A stretch of DNA of 64,000 bases from Rhizobium phaseoli (GTDB lineage: Bacteria; Pseudomonadota; Alphaproteobacteria; Rhizobiales; Rhizobiaceae): the NCBI RefSeq assembly GCF_010668805.1, contig NZ_WUFT01000009.1:1-64000 (forward strand), written 5' to 3'. How positions within the stretch are numbered: the first letter of the stretch is position 1; every line of letters begins with the position of its first letter. Positions 16,331-25,515 of this stretch are shown here, piece by piece. The notes under the pieces are model-generated. The model worked only from the letters and a program-made list of their open reading frames with translations, was not told the DNA's origin and did no database searches. Position numbers and translations under genes: made by a program.

Positions 16331-16956
16331 AGTCTCTCCAGCGAACGGGCAAGCGTTATCGTGCGCGTGACGTCGGTGACGAGGCTGCCGGCCGCGATGA
16401 TGGCGGAAGTGAGGATCAGCGACCGATGGCTGGCGGAGACCAGCGTCTCGATGCTCTGGGCGAGCAGGCCGGCCGTCAACACCGCCATGCGACGCTGCTT
16501 GGCCATGATGCCGCTGAAGTCCTGGACAAGACCGACCGCGCCGCCGAAGACCCTGATATAGGCGGTGAGTGCGGCGAGCAGCGCAGCAAGCCAGCCAACC
16601 CAGGCAAAGCCGCAGGCATAACCGGCCGCGACGAGCAGCAGGCTGTCGGCGATCCGGTCGGGGAATTCGTTATAGATCGGCCCGCTCTTGGTTTTCTTGC
16701 CGCCTTCGATCGCGACCATTCCGTCGAGCAGATTGCAGACGAGCCGCAGTTGCACCGAGATCGCAGCACAGATCATGGCGATCGGATGTGTCGTAAGCAG
16801 GATCAGCGCCGCGCCGATGCCGGCAAACAGGATCGACATCAGCGAAATGCCGTTCGGCGTGACGCCGGAGCGCGCCAGCCATGCGCTCATGCCGATCGCC
16901 CAGGACGACGACCGGCTCGCGATCGGTCGCCGTGCGGCGCCCTCTTCTTCACCCAT
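16327..16956 (-). CDS. CDP-alcohol phosphatidyltransferase, YnbA-like
   Basis: A 209-residue membrane enzyme that would transfer a phosphatidyl group from CDP-diacylglycerol to an alcohol. The catalytic motif reads 'DGMVAIEGGKKTKSG' then PIYNEFPD. Compared with the canonical DG-x2-AR-x8-G-x3-D-x3-D, the Arg is Ile and the third Asp position is Asn, in the context NExxD. The NExxD form is also what I recall for E. coli YnbA; the Arg-to-Ile change is unusual. The ATG at 16956 has GGGGA seven bases before it; an upstream ATG at 17010 is possible. As first gene of the lipid cassette it probably sets the head group, which is unknown. Confidence 0.82.
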   Translation of the reverse strand: MGEEEGAARRPIASRSSSWAIGMSAWLARSGVTPNGISLMSILFAGIGAALILLTTHPIAMICAAISVQLRLVCNLLDGMVAIEGGKKTKSGPIYNEFPDRIADSLLLVAAGYACGFAWVGWLAALLAALTAYIRVFGGAVGLVQDFSGIMAKQRRMAVLTAGLLAQSIETLVSASHRSLILTSAIIAAGSLVTDVTRTITLARSLERL

Positions 16957-17145
16957 TTCCATTTCCCCAACCCGATCACCCTGCATATCCTGCCGATGTC
17001 GTCGCGCCAAGCCGTCACGCCGGGTATATTCGGCGCAGGGTCACTCTCGCTGAGGCGGAAAGCCCGCGTTTTCACCATCGAGCCTTGACCGCTTAAGAAG
17101 CTGGCGGCTGAGCTGAACAGCCTGATTTTTAAGCCCATTCGATGC

Positions 17146-17174
17146 TTGACACATTTTTGGGCGCTACCTATGAT
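17146..17174 (+). promoter_or_regulatory. Near-consensus sigma-70 promoter
   Basis: TTGACA (17146-17151) and TATGAT (17169-17174) are separated by exactly 17 bases. The expected start is about 30 bases before the BMP-type binding protein's ATG at 17211, and a GGGGAG Shine-Dalgarno follows. No operator palindrome or riboswitch-like structure was recognised in the short leader. Confidence 0.8.
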
Positions 17175-17210
17175 TTTTGAACCAAACGGTAAAAAAAAGG
17201 GGAGCAGTCA

Positions 17211-18197
17211 ATGACCAAAGACATCCTGATTTCACGCCGGGCAGTGATCGCGTCGGGCATTGCGCTTGGCGTCAGCGGCTTTGCGCCGCTGGCCAGAGCT
17301 GCCGCGCCGCTGAAGGTCGCCGGAATTCATGCGTCGCCGGTCGAAAATGCTTGGAACTCCTGTCTGCATAAGGCCCTGCAGGACGCAGCCAAGGAAGGTG
17401 CCATCGAATACGTTTTCTCCGAAGGCGTCTCCGGCACCGATTATCCGCGCGCCATGCGCGAATATGCCGAACAGGGCAACAAGCTGATCATTGGCGAAGC
17501 CTACGCGGTGGAGAAAGAGGCCAGACAGGTCGCAGCCGATTATCCCGATACCGCTTTCGTGCTGGGTTCGAGCGGCGAACAGGCCGGCGACAATTTTGGT
17601 GTCTTCGGCACCTGGAACCATGACGGCGCCTATCTTGCCGGCATGCTGGCGGGCAAGATGACCAAGTCGAATGTTGTCGGTTCCGTCGGCGCCATTCCGA
17701 TCCCTGAGGTCAACATGCTGATCAATGCGTTCGCGGCAGGCGTCAAGGCGGTCAATCCCGACGCCAAGCACCTCGTCTCGTTCATCGGCACCTTCTTCGA
17801 TCCGCCGAAGGCGCGAGAAGCCGGTCTTGCCCAGATCGATGCCGGCGCTGACATCCTGTTCGGCGAGCGCATCGGCACGGCCGATGCCGCCAAGGAGCGC
17901 GGCATCAAGTCTGTCGGTTCGCTGATCGACTACACGCCGCGCTACCCGGATACGGTGTTTGCCAATGCCATGTGGTACTTCCGCCCGATCCTGAATGCGG
18001 CGATTGCCGATGTCGCTGCCGGAAAGCCGGTCGGCAGGAACTACACCTCTTACGGCCTGATGAAGGAAGGCGGCAGTGATATCGTCTTCGTCAAGGGTGT
18101 GGCGCCCGCCGAAGCCGAGGCTGCGATGGAAGCCAAGCGGGCGGAGATCAAGGCCGGCACCTTCGAAGTCCCGAAGATGATGGACGAACCGAAGTAA
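17211..18197 (+). CDS. BMP-family ABC transporter substrate-binding protein
   Basis: A 328-residue periplasmic protein of the basic membrane protein (Bmp/Med/PnrA) family. Its known members bind purine nucleosides or related compounds. The N-terminal export signal contains 'ISRRAVIASG' with a twin arginine and an ARA cleavage region around residue 33. Family landmarks are 'FVLGSSGEQAGDNFGVF', 'HDGAYLAGMLAGKMTKS', 'GSVGAIPIPEVNMLINAF' and 'TFFDPPKAREAGLAQIDAGAD'. It opens an operon running to 24446 (amidase, ATPase, two permeases, deaminase), so substrate import followed by amide hydrolysis or deamination is likely. Confidence 0.92.
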   Translation: MTKDILISRRAVIASGIALGVSGFAPLARAAAPLKVAGIHASPVENAWNSCLHKALQDAAKEGAIEYVFSEGVSGTDYPRAMREYAEQGNKLIIGEAYAVEKEARQVAADYPDTAFVLGSSGEQAGDNFGVFGTWNHDGAYLAGMLAGKMTKSNVVGSVGAIPIPEVNMLINAFAAGVKAVNPDAKHLVSFIGTFFDPPKAREAGLAQIDAGADILFGERIGTADAAKERGIKSVGSLIDYTPRYPDTVFANAMWYFRPILNAAIADVAAGKPVGRNYTSYGLMKEGGSDIVFVKGVAPAEAEAAMEAKRAEIKAGTFEVPKMMDEPK

Positions 18198-18205
18198 TTC
18201 GGCTC

Positions 18206-19621
18206 ATGCAGGGCGATGCAACCGACCTGGCGGCAGCGATCAGGCATGGCAGCCTGAGCGCTGCAGAAGCGATGCAAGCCTCTCTTGCCGCAGTTGCGCG
18301 GCAGGAGCAGCTCGGCGCGATCGCCTATGTCGATGCCGCTATGGGCCTCGCTTCGTCAGACGCCCACGACCGGGAACGGCAGAGTGAGCCCGAACACTTT
18401 TCCATCAGGCCCTTTGCCGGCGTGCCGACCTTGGCGAAGGATCTTGGCGGCCCCTTCGCCGGCCTGCCGGTCGCGGCCGGGTCCCGCCTCTTCGACAGAA
18501 AAGCCGGCGAGGCGGATTCCGATCTCGCGTCCCGTTTCCGCGACGCCGGCTTCTGTCTGTTCGGCCTGACGACGGGCCCGGAATTCGGCCTGTCACTTGC
18601 CAGCGAACCGGCGATCGGGCCGCTCTGCCGCAATCCGCTCGATCCGGCCCGGACCGCAGGCGGTTCTTCCGGTGGTGCGGCGGCGGCGGTTGCCGCCGGG
18701 ATCGTCGCCATTGCGCATGCCACCGATGCCGGCGGCTCGATCCGTGTGCCCGCAGCCTGCTGCGGCCTTGTGGGGATGAAGCCGACACGCGGCGCCATGC
18801 CGGCCGGACCATCCTTCGGCAACCACCTCGGCGGGATCGCCAGCGAACTCGCGGTTTGCCGCTCGGTGCGGGATACCGCGCGGATATTCAACAGGCTGAG
18901 CGGCAATTCACGAGGGCCCTTTCCGGATCCTTCTCCTGTCGCTATCGGCAACGGCCGTTTGCGGATCGGCCTGCTGGCCGATACCGGATCGGTCTATCCG
19001 ACCGAGGGCACCCGGCTCGCAGCCGTTGAGGATGCGGCTCTTGCCCTCGAGAGCGATGGACACGAGATCGTTCCGCTGAGCTGGGCCGAGTTCGAACGGA
19101 GCGTCACGTCAAGCGGCCGCGCCTTCGCCGATATCGTCTCCGTCAACCTTGCGGCGCTGATCAAGGCGCTGGCTCTCGATGAAAGCAGGGCCGAGCCTCT
19201 GACGCAGGCTTTCGCGGCGCGCGGACGGGCGCTTCCCGCCACCAAGCTCTGGAATACGCTGAACGACGCCGTCCTGGTGAGCCATAACCTCTGGGCGCTG
19301 TTCGACCGGGTTGATTGCATCGTGATGCCGATGCTCTCGTCTGCGCCTCTTGCGATCGGCTCCTTTCCGTCCGATCATGGCGACACGGATCTGCATCTCG
19401 AGCGGATGACGGCATTTGCGCCGCTTGCCTGCCTCGGTAATATTTCGGGTTTTCCTGCTTTGACGCTGCCTTTCGGACAGGATGATGAGCATGGCATGCC
19501 GCTGCCGGTGCAGATCATGGCGCCGATGGGTCACGAGCCGCGCCTGCTGTCGCTTGCCGCACGCCTGGAGGCCGAGGCGCGATGGCAGCACCGTTTTCCG
19601 GTCGCAGGATTGCCGTCATGA
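18206..19621 (+). CDS. Amidase (amidase-signature family)
   Basis: A 471-residue amidase-signature enzyme with a Ser-cisSer-Lys triad: the Lys in 'FAGVPTLAKD', the cis-Ser in 'AGGSSGGAAAA' and the nucleophile in 'DAGGSIRVPA'. It lacks a signal peptide. It starts eight bases after the binding-protein stop and ends with an ATGA overlap into the ATPase gene, so it is embedded in the importer operon. Placement of an amidase and a CodA-like deaminase in a nucleoside-class importer operon suggests the imported compound bears an amide or ureide. The precise substrate is unknown. 'DLGGPFAG' replaces the common 'KDxxxVxG' spacing slightly, which is within family variation. Confidence 0.88.
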   Translation: MQGDATDLAAAIRHGSLSAAEAMQASLAAVARQEQLGAIAYVDAAMGLASSDAHDRERQSEPEHFSIRPFAGVPTLAKDLGGPFAGLPVAAGSRLFDRKAGEADSDLASRFRDAGFCLFGLTTGPEFGLSLASEPAIGPLCRNPLDPARTAGGSSGGAAAAVAAGIVAIAHATDAGGSIRVPAACCGLVGMKPTRGAMPAGPSFGNHLGGIASELAVCRSVRDTARIFNRLSGNSRGPFPDPSPVAIGNGRLRIGLLADTGSVYPTEGTRLAAVEDAALALESDGHEIVPLSWAEFERSVTSSGRAFADIVSVNLAALIKALALDESRAEPLTQAFAARGRALPATKLWNTLNDAVLVSHNLWALFDRVDCIVMPMLSSAPLAIGSFPSDHGDTDLHLERMTAFAPLACLGNISGFPALTLPFGQDDEHGMPLPVQIMAPMGHEPRLLSLAARLEAEARWQHRFPVAGLPS

Positions 19622-21150
19622 CCGGACCTGTGCTGGAAATCATCGGCGTCAGCAAGCGCTTCGGCGGCAATCTTGCCAATGACGATATTTCCATGACCCT
19701 TGCCCGGGGTGAAGTCGTCGCTCTGCTCGGCGAAAACGGCGCCGGCAAGACCACGCTGATGAGCATCCTTTTCGGCCATTACATGCCCGATGCCGGCCGG
19801 ATTCTGATCGAGGGAATGGAGGTGCCCCAGGGCAAGCCGCGGGCGGCGATCCGCGCCGGCGTCGGCATGGTGCATCAGCACTTCTCGCTCGCACCCAATC
19901 TCACCGTTCTCGAAAATGTCATGACCGGCACCGAAAGCCTGTGGGCCTGGCGCTCGGGAACATCAGCGGCGCGGAAGAAGCTCCTGGCGATTTCCGAGCG
20001 CTTCGGCCTCAAGGTCGATCCGGATGCCCGTATTGGCGACTTATCGGTCGGCGAGCAGCAACGCGTCGAGATCCTCAAGGCGCTCTATAACGATGCCCGC
20101 ATCCTGATCCTCGACGAGCCGACGGCGGTACTGACCAATATCGAGGCCGAACGGCTGTTCACGACCTTGAAGGAGATGGCCCGCCAGGGCCTGTCGCTGA
20201 TCTTCATCTCCCACAAGCTCGACGAGGTGATGGCGGCAGCCGACCGCATCGTCGTGCTGCGCGGCGGCAAGATGGTCGCCGAACGCAAGGTGTCGGAAAC
20301 CAGCAAGGCGGAACTCGCCGAACTGATGGTCGGGCGCCGCGTGACGCGGCCGGTGCGCGAGCCGTCGACGCCGGGCGCGGTTGCGCTCGAAGCTGCCGAT
20401 ATCACGGTGCGCATCGACGGCATCGATCGGTTGAAATCGATCCGCTTTCGGCTGCACCAGGGCGAGATCCTCGGCATCATCGGCGTTTCGGGCAATGGCC
20501 AGGCGGCGTTGGCGCACCTTCTCTCCGGCACGCTGGCGCGCAGCGGCGGCGACCTTTTTCTGTTCGGGGAAGCCGTCGGCGATCTCGGCGTCGCCGCTGT
20601 CGTCGACGCCGGTATCGGCCGCATTCCTGAAGACCGCAACGAGGAGGGCGTGATCGGCGAGATGGCGATCTGGGAAAATGCCGTGCTGGAACGCCTCGCC
20701 TCACCCAACTTTTCGCGCCACGGTCTTGTTAACCGCAAGGCCGGCATGGCCTTCGCCAGGGAGATCATCGACGGGTTCGATGTTCGCGGCGGCGGCCCGG
20801 CCATTCGCACTCGGTTGCTCTCCGGCGGCAATATGCAGAAGCTCATCCTCGGCCGCAACCTGCATCGGCGGCCGCGCATCCTGATCGCCGCGCAGCCCGC
20901 ACGGGGGCTCGACGAAGGGGCCGTGGCGGCCGTGCACGCGCGCCTGCTCGAAGCCCGCCGGCAGGGTGCCGCCGTGCTGTTGATCTCCGAAGATCTCGAC
21001 GAGGTGATCGCGCTCGCCGACCGCATCCAGGCAATCGTCGACGGCCGCCTGTCGCCGCCCGTCGAAGCGGACGACGCCGATGCCCGCAGGCTGGGGCTGA
21101 TGATGGCCGGCGAATGGCAAGAGACCCGCGAGACCAGCCATGCGATTTGA
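19618..21150 (+). CDS. BMP/ribose-type ABC transporter ATPase, two domains
   Basis: A 510-residue double ATPase that powers the importer. Domain 1 has Walker A GENGAGKTT (about 43-51), signature 'LSVGEQQRVEILKAL' and Walker B 'ILILDEPTAVL'. Domain 2 has a degenerate Walker A 'GVSGNGQAAL' and a signature region 'LSGGNMQKLILGRNL' with 'LIAAQPARGLDEG'. This is the usual asymmetry of the YufO/RbsA class. The ATG at 19618 overlaps the amidase stop. The 3' end overlaps the first permease gene by 11 bases. Confidence 0.93.
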   Translation: MTGPVLEIIGVSKRFGGNLANDDISMTLARGEVVALLGENGAGKTTLMSILFGHYMPDAGRILIEGMEVPQGKPRAAIRAGVGMVHQHFSLAPNLTVLENVMTGTESLWAWRSGTSAARKKLLAISERFGLKVDPDARIGDLSVGEQQRVEILKALYNDARILILDEPTAVLTNIEAERLFTTLKEMARQGLSLIFISHKLDEVMAAADRIVVLRGGKMVAERKVSETSKAELAELMVGRRVTRPVREPSTPGAVALEAADITVRIDGIDRLKSIRFRLHQGEILGIIGVSGNGQAALAHLLSGTLARSGGDLFLFGEAVGDLGVAAVVDAGIGRIPEDRNEEGVIGEMAIWENAVLERLASPNFSRHGLVNRKAGMAFAREIIDGFDVRGGGPAIRTRLLSGGNMQKLILGRNLHRRPRILIAAQPARGLDEGAVAAVHARLLEARRQGAAVLLISEDLDEVIALADRIQAIVDGRLSPPVEADDADARRLGLMMAGEWQETRETSHAI

Positions 21151-22189
21151 GCGCCGCGAACACCGTCCGCTTTACCTGCTGATCGTCACGCCCGTCATCG
21201 CGGTGATCGCAGCGTTGGCGCTGGCGGGCATCTTGATCGCCATTGCCGGCGCGCCGGTGCTCGATGCCTATTGGCGTATTCTGACCGGTGCTTTCGGCTC
21301 GCGGCTGTCGGCAACCGAAACGCTGACGCGGGCAACGCCGCTGATGCTGACGGGGCTTGCCGCCGCGGTCGCCTTCCGGGCACGGCTCTGGAATATCGGC
21401 GCCGAGGGCCAATTTTATCTTGGCGCCATCGCTGTTGCCGCGGCGAGTTCGAAACTGCTGGGCAATCTTCCCGCCCCCGTTCTCATTCCGCTGCTGCTGC
21501 TGATCGGCGCCATTGCCGGCATGGTGCTCATTCTCATTCCCCTCTGGCTCAGGCTGCGCTTCTCGGTCGATGAGGTCGTCACCAGCCTGCTGCTGAACTT
21601 CATCGCCGTGCTCTTCGTCTCGATGCTGATCGACGGCGTTCTCAAGGACCCGCTCGCCTTCGGCTGGCCGCAGTCGCAATCCGTCAGCGATCATGCCATG
21701 CTGCCGAAGCTAATCGCCCGCTCACGCCTGCATATCGGCTTTACGATCGCGATCGGGCTTGCCGTCGTCGTCCATTTTATCCAGTCCCGCACTGTCTTCG
21801 GCATGCAGTCGCGCGCCGCCGGTCTCAATCCCACCGGTGCGATCTTCGCCGGTGTGCCGCTCGGCAATACCTTGGTCAAAGTCGCCTGCCTGTCGGGCGG
21901 GCTTGCGGGGCTTGCCGGAGCGATCGAGGTGATGGGGGTCAAGGGTTACGTGACGACCGATCTGTCGCCGGGTTTCGGCTATGCAGGCATTGTTGTCGCC
22001 ATGCTCGCCAACCTCAATCCGCTGGGGGTCGTCTTCGCCGCCATTTTCACGGCCACCATGTTTGTGGGCGCGGACGGCATGAGCCGCGGCCTCGGCATCC
22101 CAACCTATATCGCCGATGTCACGGTGGCGTTGTCGCTGCTGACGATGCTGATCGCGTTGTTCTTCACCCAATACAGGATCCGGCGATGA
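21140..22189 (+). CDS. BMP-type ABC transporter permease 1 (YufP-like)
   Basis: A 349-residue inner-membrane permease of the branched-chain-amino-acid/ribose permease superfamily in its nucleoside (YufP) form. It has roughly nine to ten hydrophobic segments. The cytoplasmic coupling region 'GMQSRAAGLNPTGAIFAGV' lies in the second half, and 'WNIGAEGQFYLGAIAVA' near residue 85 is characteristic. It overlaps the ATPase gene by 11 bases and the next permease by four. Confidence 0.92.
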   Translation: MRFERREHRPLYLLIVTPVIAVIAALALAGILIAIAGAPVLDAYWRILTGAFGSRLSATETLTRATPLMLTGLAAAVAFRARLWNIGAEGQFYLGAIAVAAASSKLLGNLPAPVLIPLLLLIGAIAGMVLILIPLWLRLRFSVDEVVTSLLLNFIAVLFVSMLIDGVLKDPLAFGWPQSQSVSDHAMLPKLIARSRLHIGFTIAIGLAVVVHFIQSRTVFGMQSRAAGLNPTGAIFAGVPLGNTLVKVACLSGGLAGLAGAIEVMGVKGYVTTDLSPGFGYAGIVVAMLANLNPLGVVFAAIFTATMFVGADGMSRGLGIPTYIADVTVALSLLTMLIALFFTQYRIRR

Positions 22190-23130
22190 TGCAATTGTTC
22201 GACATCATCGGGTCCGCCGGGCTCTGGGCGGCAATCCTGCGCATCGCCACGCCGCTGATTTTCGGCACACTTGGCGCATTGCTCTGCGAACGGGCCGGCG
22301 TGCTCAATCTCGGCATCGAAGGCATCATGACTTTCGGCGCGATGATCGGCTGGCTTTCCGTCTATCACGGCGCCGATCTCTGGACCGGCCTGCTGATCGC
22401 CGGCATCGCCGGCGGCGTCTTCGGCCTGCTGCACGCGTCGCTGACGGTGACGCTCGGCCTCTCCCAGCATGTCTCCGGTCTCGGCGTCACGCTGTTTGCC
22501 TCCAGCTTCAGCTATTATCTCTTCCGGCTGATCGTGCCGCTTGCCAATACGCCACCCACCATCGTGCCGTTCCAGCCGATCGCCATTCCCGGGCTTTCGA
22601 CCCTGCCTTTCCTCGGGCCGGCCTTTTTCACGCAGACGGCGCCAACCTATCTTGCGATCGTGATCGCCTTGCTGATGGCCTACATCATCTTCCGCACACC
22701 GGTGGGGCTTGCGATCCGCATGACCGGCGAAAATCCACATGCCGCGGAAGCCCAGGGCGTCAATCCGATGAAGGTGCGCTATGGCGCGGTGATCGCCGGA
22801 AGCGCGCTGATGGGAATGGGAGGGGCTTTCCTGACATTGTCGGCGTTCAACAGTTTTTTCCCGACGATGGTGCAGGGACGCGGCTGGATCTGCATCGCCC
22901 TCGTCGTGTTCTCCTCCTGGCGCCCCGGCCGCGCGCTTTTCGGCGCCCTGCTCTTTGCCTTTTTCGACGCCTTTCAGCTTCGTCTGCAAACTGCGCTCAG
23001 CGGGCTCGTGCCCTATCAGCTTTTCCTGATGACCCCCTACATCCTTTCCATCGCCGCCCTTGCCGTCATGGCCCGCCGCGCCCGCGTTCCGAAGGCGCTT
23101 ATGCAACCCTATCGACGCGGCGAACGCTGA
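22186..23130 (+). CDS. BMP-type ABC transporter permease 2 (YufQ-like)
   Basis: A 314-residue permease, partner of the preceding protein. Landmarks are 'GTLGALLCERAGVLNLGIEG' near residues 28-47, about eight to nine membrane segments and the coupling loop 'AIRMTGENPHAAEAQGVNP'. Twenty-six bases separate it from the deaminase gene. The two permeases would form the transport heterodimer. Confidence 0.92.
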   Translation: MMQLFDIIGSAGLWAAILRIATPLIFGTLGALLCERAGVLNLGIEGIMTFGAMIGWLSVYHGADLWTGLLIAGIAGGVFGLLHASLTVTLGLSQHVSGLGVTLFASSFSYYLFRLIVPLANTPPTIVPFQPIAIPGLSTLPFLGPAFFTQTAPTYLAIVIALLMAYIIFRTPVGLAIRMTGENPHAAEAQGVNPMKVRYGAVIAGSALMGMGGAFLTLSAFNSFFPTMVQGRGWICIALVVFSSWRPGRALFGALLFAFFDAFQLRLQTALSGLVPYQLFLMTPYILSIAALAVMARRARVPKALMQPYRRGER

Positions 23131-23156
23131 AACTGTCCACATCCAATGAGGTTCCG

Positions 23157-24446
23157 ATGTTCGATTTGATCGTCAGAAATGCAAATCTCGCCGATGGCTC
23201 AGAGAGTATCGATATCGGCATTCAAGGCGGCAAGATCATCGTTGTCGAGCGCAATCTCCAGGCGCAGGCAGGGGAAGAAATCGACGCGACCGGCCGGCTG
23301 GTCAGTCCGCCCTTCGTCGATCCGCATTTTCATATGGACGCCACCCTGTCGCTCGGCTTACCGCGCATAAACGTGTCCGGCACCCTGCTTGAAGGGATCG
23401 CGCTCTGGGGAGAATTGCGGCCGATCGTGACGAAAGAGGAACTGGTCGATCGTGCGCTGCGTTATTGCGACCTGGCGGTCACGCAGGGACTGCTCTTCAT
23501 TCGCAGCCATGTCGACACCAGCGACCCCAGACTGGTGACCGTCGAGGCGATGATCGAGGTTCGCGAGAAGGTCGCGCCCTATATCGATCTGCAATTGGTC
23601 GCTTTTCCTCAAGATGGCTATTACCGCTCGCCCGGCGCGATCGACACTCTCAACCGCGCCCTCGACATGGGCGTCGACATCGTTGGCGGCATTCCCCACT
23701 TCGAACGGACGATGGGCGAAGGCACGGCGTCGGTCGAGGCGCTCTGCCGCATCGCTGCCGACCGCGGCCTGCCGGTCGATATGCATTGCGACGAAACCGA
23801 TGATCCGCACTCGCGCCATATCGAGACGCTGGCTGCGGAAACCATCCGCTTCGGGCTCAAGGGGCGCGTTGCCGGCTCGCATCTGACCTCGATGCATTCG
23901 ATGGACAATTATTATGTCTCCAAGCTCATTCCGCTGATGGCGGAAGCTGAGATCAACGTCATCCCCAATCCGCTGATCAACATCATGCTGCAGGGCCGGC
24001 ACGACACCTATCCGAAACGCCGCGGCATGACCCGCGTTCGGGAATTGATGGATGCGGGGCTTAATGTGTCCTTCGGGCACGATTGCGTCATGGACCCCTG
24101 GTACTCGATGGGATCGGGCGACATGCTGGAAGTCGGCCATATGGCGATCCATGTCGCGCAGATGGCCGGCATCGACGACAAGAAAAGGATCTTCGAGGCG
24201 TTGACCGTCAATTCGGCGAGGACGATGGGGCTTGCAGGCTATGGCCTGGAAAAGGGATGCAACGCCGACCTCGTCATCCTCCAGGCGAGCGACACGCTGG
24301 AAGCGCTGCGGCTGAAGCCGAACCGGCTGGCGGTGATCCGGCGCGGCAAGGTCATCGCCCGCTCGGCGCCGCGCATCGGCGAGCTTTTCCTGGACGGGCG
24401 CCCCGCCCGGATCGATGGCGGCCTGGACTATATCCCTCGCTATTGA
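23157..24446 (+). CDS. CodA-like amidohydrolase (cytosine-deaminase family)
   Basis: A 429-residue metal-dependent deaminase. Metal and catalytic residues align with cytosine deaminase: His57 and His59 in DPHFHMD, His210 and Glu213 in 'DMHCDETDDPHSRH', His242 in GSHLTSMHS and Asp309 in SFGHDCVMDPWY. 'SGTLLEGIALWGE' also matches the CodA class. Members deaminate cytosine, isoguanine, creatinine-like rings, triazine derivatives or N-substituted analogues, so the substrate is not fixed by motif. It closes the BMP-type importer operon; a GAGG Shine-Dalgarno sits five bases before the ATG. Confidence 0.87.
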   Translation: MFDLIVRNANLADGSESIDIGIQGGKIIVVERNLQAQAGEEIDATGRLVSPPFVDPHFHMDATLSLGLPRINVSGTLLEGIALWGELRPIVTKEELVDRALRYCDLAVTQGLLFIRSHVDTSDPRLVTVEAMIEVREKVAPYIDLQLVAFPQDGYYRSPGAIDTLNRALDMGVDIVGGIPHFERTMGEGTASVEALCRIAADRGLPVDMHCDETDDPHSRHIETLAAETIRFGLKGRVAGSHLTSMHSMDNYYVSKLIPLMAEAEINVIPNPLINIMLQGRHDTYPKRRGMTRVRELMDAGLNVSFGHDCVMDPWYSMGSGDMLEVGHMAIHVAQMAGIDDKKRIFEALTVNSARTMGLAGYGLEKGCNADLVILQASDTLEALRLKPNRLAVIRRGKVIARSAPRIGELFLDGRPARIDGGLDYIPRY

Positions 24447-24493
24447 CAGGGGATGGCGCTGGCCGTCGGTAAGACTCGCGCTCCGCCTCTCCG

Positions 24494-25273
24494 TTACCCC
24501 GGCGCCCGGCGAGCGGTGATGATCCACGCCTGCGAGTCGAACAACACGCCCTCCGGAGTCATATGCGCCTCCATTAAATCGCGCAGCCGCTGCAGTGGCC
24601 TGCCAGGTTGTTTGTTCGTGCGGGTGAGCGGGTCCGTGACAATGTAGAGGCCGGCAAGTGCATTGGATGCGGCATCGGCGTCTGGTCCAAAGAAGACCGG
24701 CTCCCGCACCTCGATAAAGTCGATCGAGGTAAAGCCGGCCGTGTTTAGTAGGTCCGTGGCAACGCTGGGATCGCCGAGCGAATACGGATCGGGAGCATCT
24801 GCGGAAACGGCAGTTTCGGTCCCGAGGGCCTGCCGGATGTCGCCGGACCATGCGTTGCGCTCCCGGCTCTGCCACACCATCCACACAAGGCGCCCGCCCG
24901 GCCGCAGCGCCCCGCCGATATTGGCAAAGGCCGCCGCCGGATCGACAAAAAACATCACCCCGAACCGGCTGATGCAGAGGTCGAAACTGGTCGGCGGGAA
25001 GATGTGGGACTGCGCGTCTGCTTGCTCGAAAGCCACATTTCGCAAACCCTCCGCGGCACTCCGCCGCCTTGCGACCTCGAGCATCTCAGCCGAAACGTCC
25101 ACACCGACCGCTTCTCCTTGCGCTGCGGCGCGGGCGGCCTCGCGCGTCGTTTGGCCTGCACCGCAGCCGATATCGAGCACGCGATCATCCGCGCCAACGC
25201 CGGCAGCAATCCGCAGGTGCCGATTGTGTCTTGCCAATTCCGCATCGTAAAAGTCGGCACGATCCAACGCCAT
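24494..25273 (-). CDS. SAM-dependent methyltransferase
   Basis: A 259-residue class I methyltransferase. Motif I is 'VLDIGCGAGQTTREAARAA' at about residues 33-51, the acidic 'GVDVSAEMLEVARRRS' loop follows, and the downstream strand is 'FDLCISRFGVMFFVDPAAAF'. It is a Methyltransf_11/25-type enzyme with small-molecule substrates likely. The ATG at 25273 starts the protein with 'MALDRADFYDAELARHN', the usual N-terminus of this group, although an in-frame upstream ATG at 25333 exists. It stands alone, convergent with the deaminase gene. Confidence 0.85.
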   Translation of the reverse strand: MALDRADFYDAELARHNRHLRIAAGVGADDRVLDIGCGAGQTTREAARAAAQGEAVGVDVSAEMLEVARRRSAAEGLRNVAFEQADAQSHIFPPTSFDLCISRFGVMFFVDPAAAFANIGGALRPGGRLVWMVWQSRERNAWSGDIRQALGTETAVSADAPDPYSLGDPSVATDLLNTAGFTSIDFIEVREPVFFGPDADAASNALAGLYIVTDPLTRTNKQPGRPLQRLRDLMEAHMTPEGVLFDSQAWIITARRAPG

Positions 25274-25515
25274 AACACTCACTCTGCTTTGTTCGATGGG
25301 GCAGTCCGAGGACCCGTTACAAACAGGTTGCATGTTAGGATCAGTTTGGCAAGATGAAGGTCGCTTGCAATCTGTGATTGCAAGCGGAGGGCGCGAAATT
25401 CACGATCACGACATCGATAAGATGGCGCGTTTCGTGGCTAATCATACTGGGTTCTTACGCCGACGGGACGCGCCGTGCATGCCGGCGTCGCTTCCGGCAT
25501 GCACGCATGATTGCG

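Noticed and set aside
17175..17210. Possible riboswitch before the BMP-type importer
   Set aside because: The leader between the predicted transcript start and the start codon is too short for a purine or similar riboswitch.
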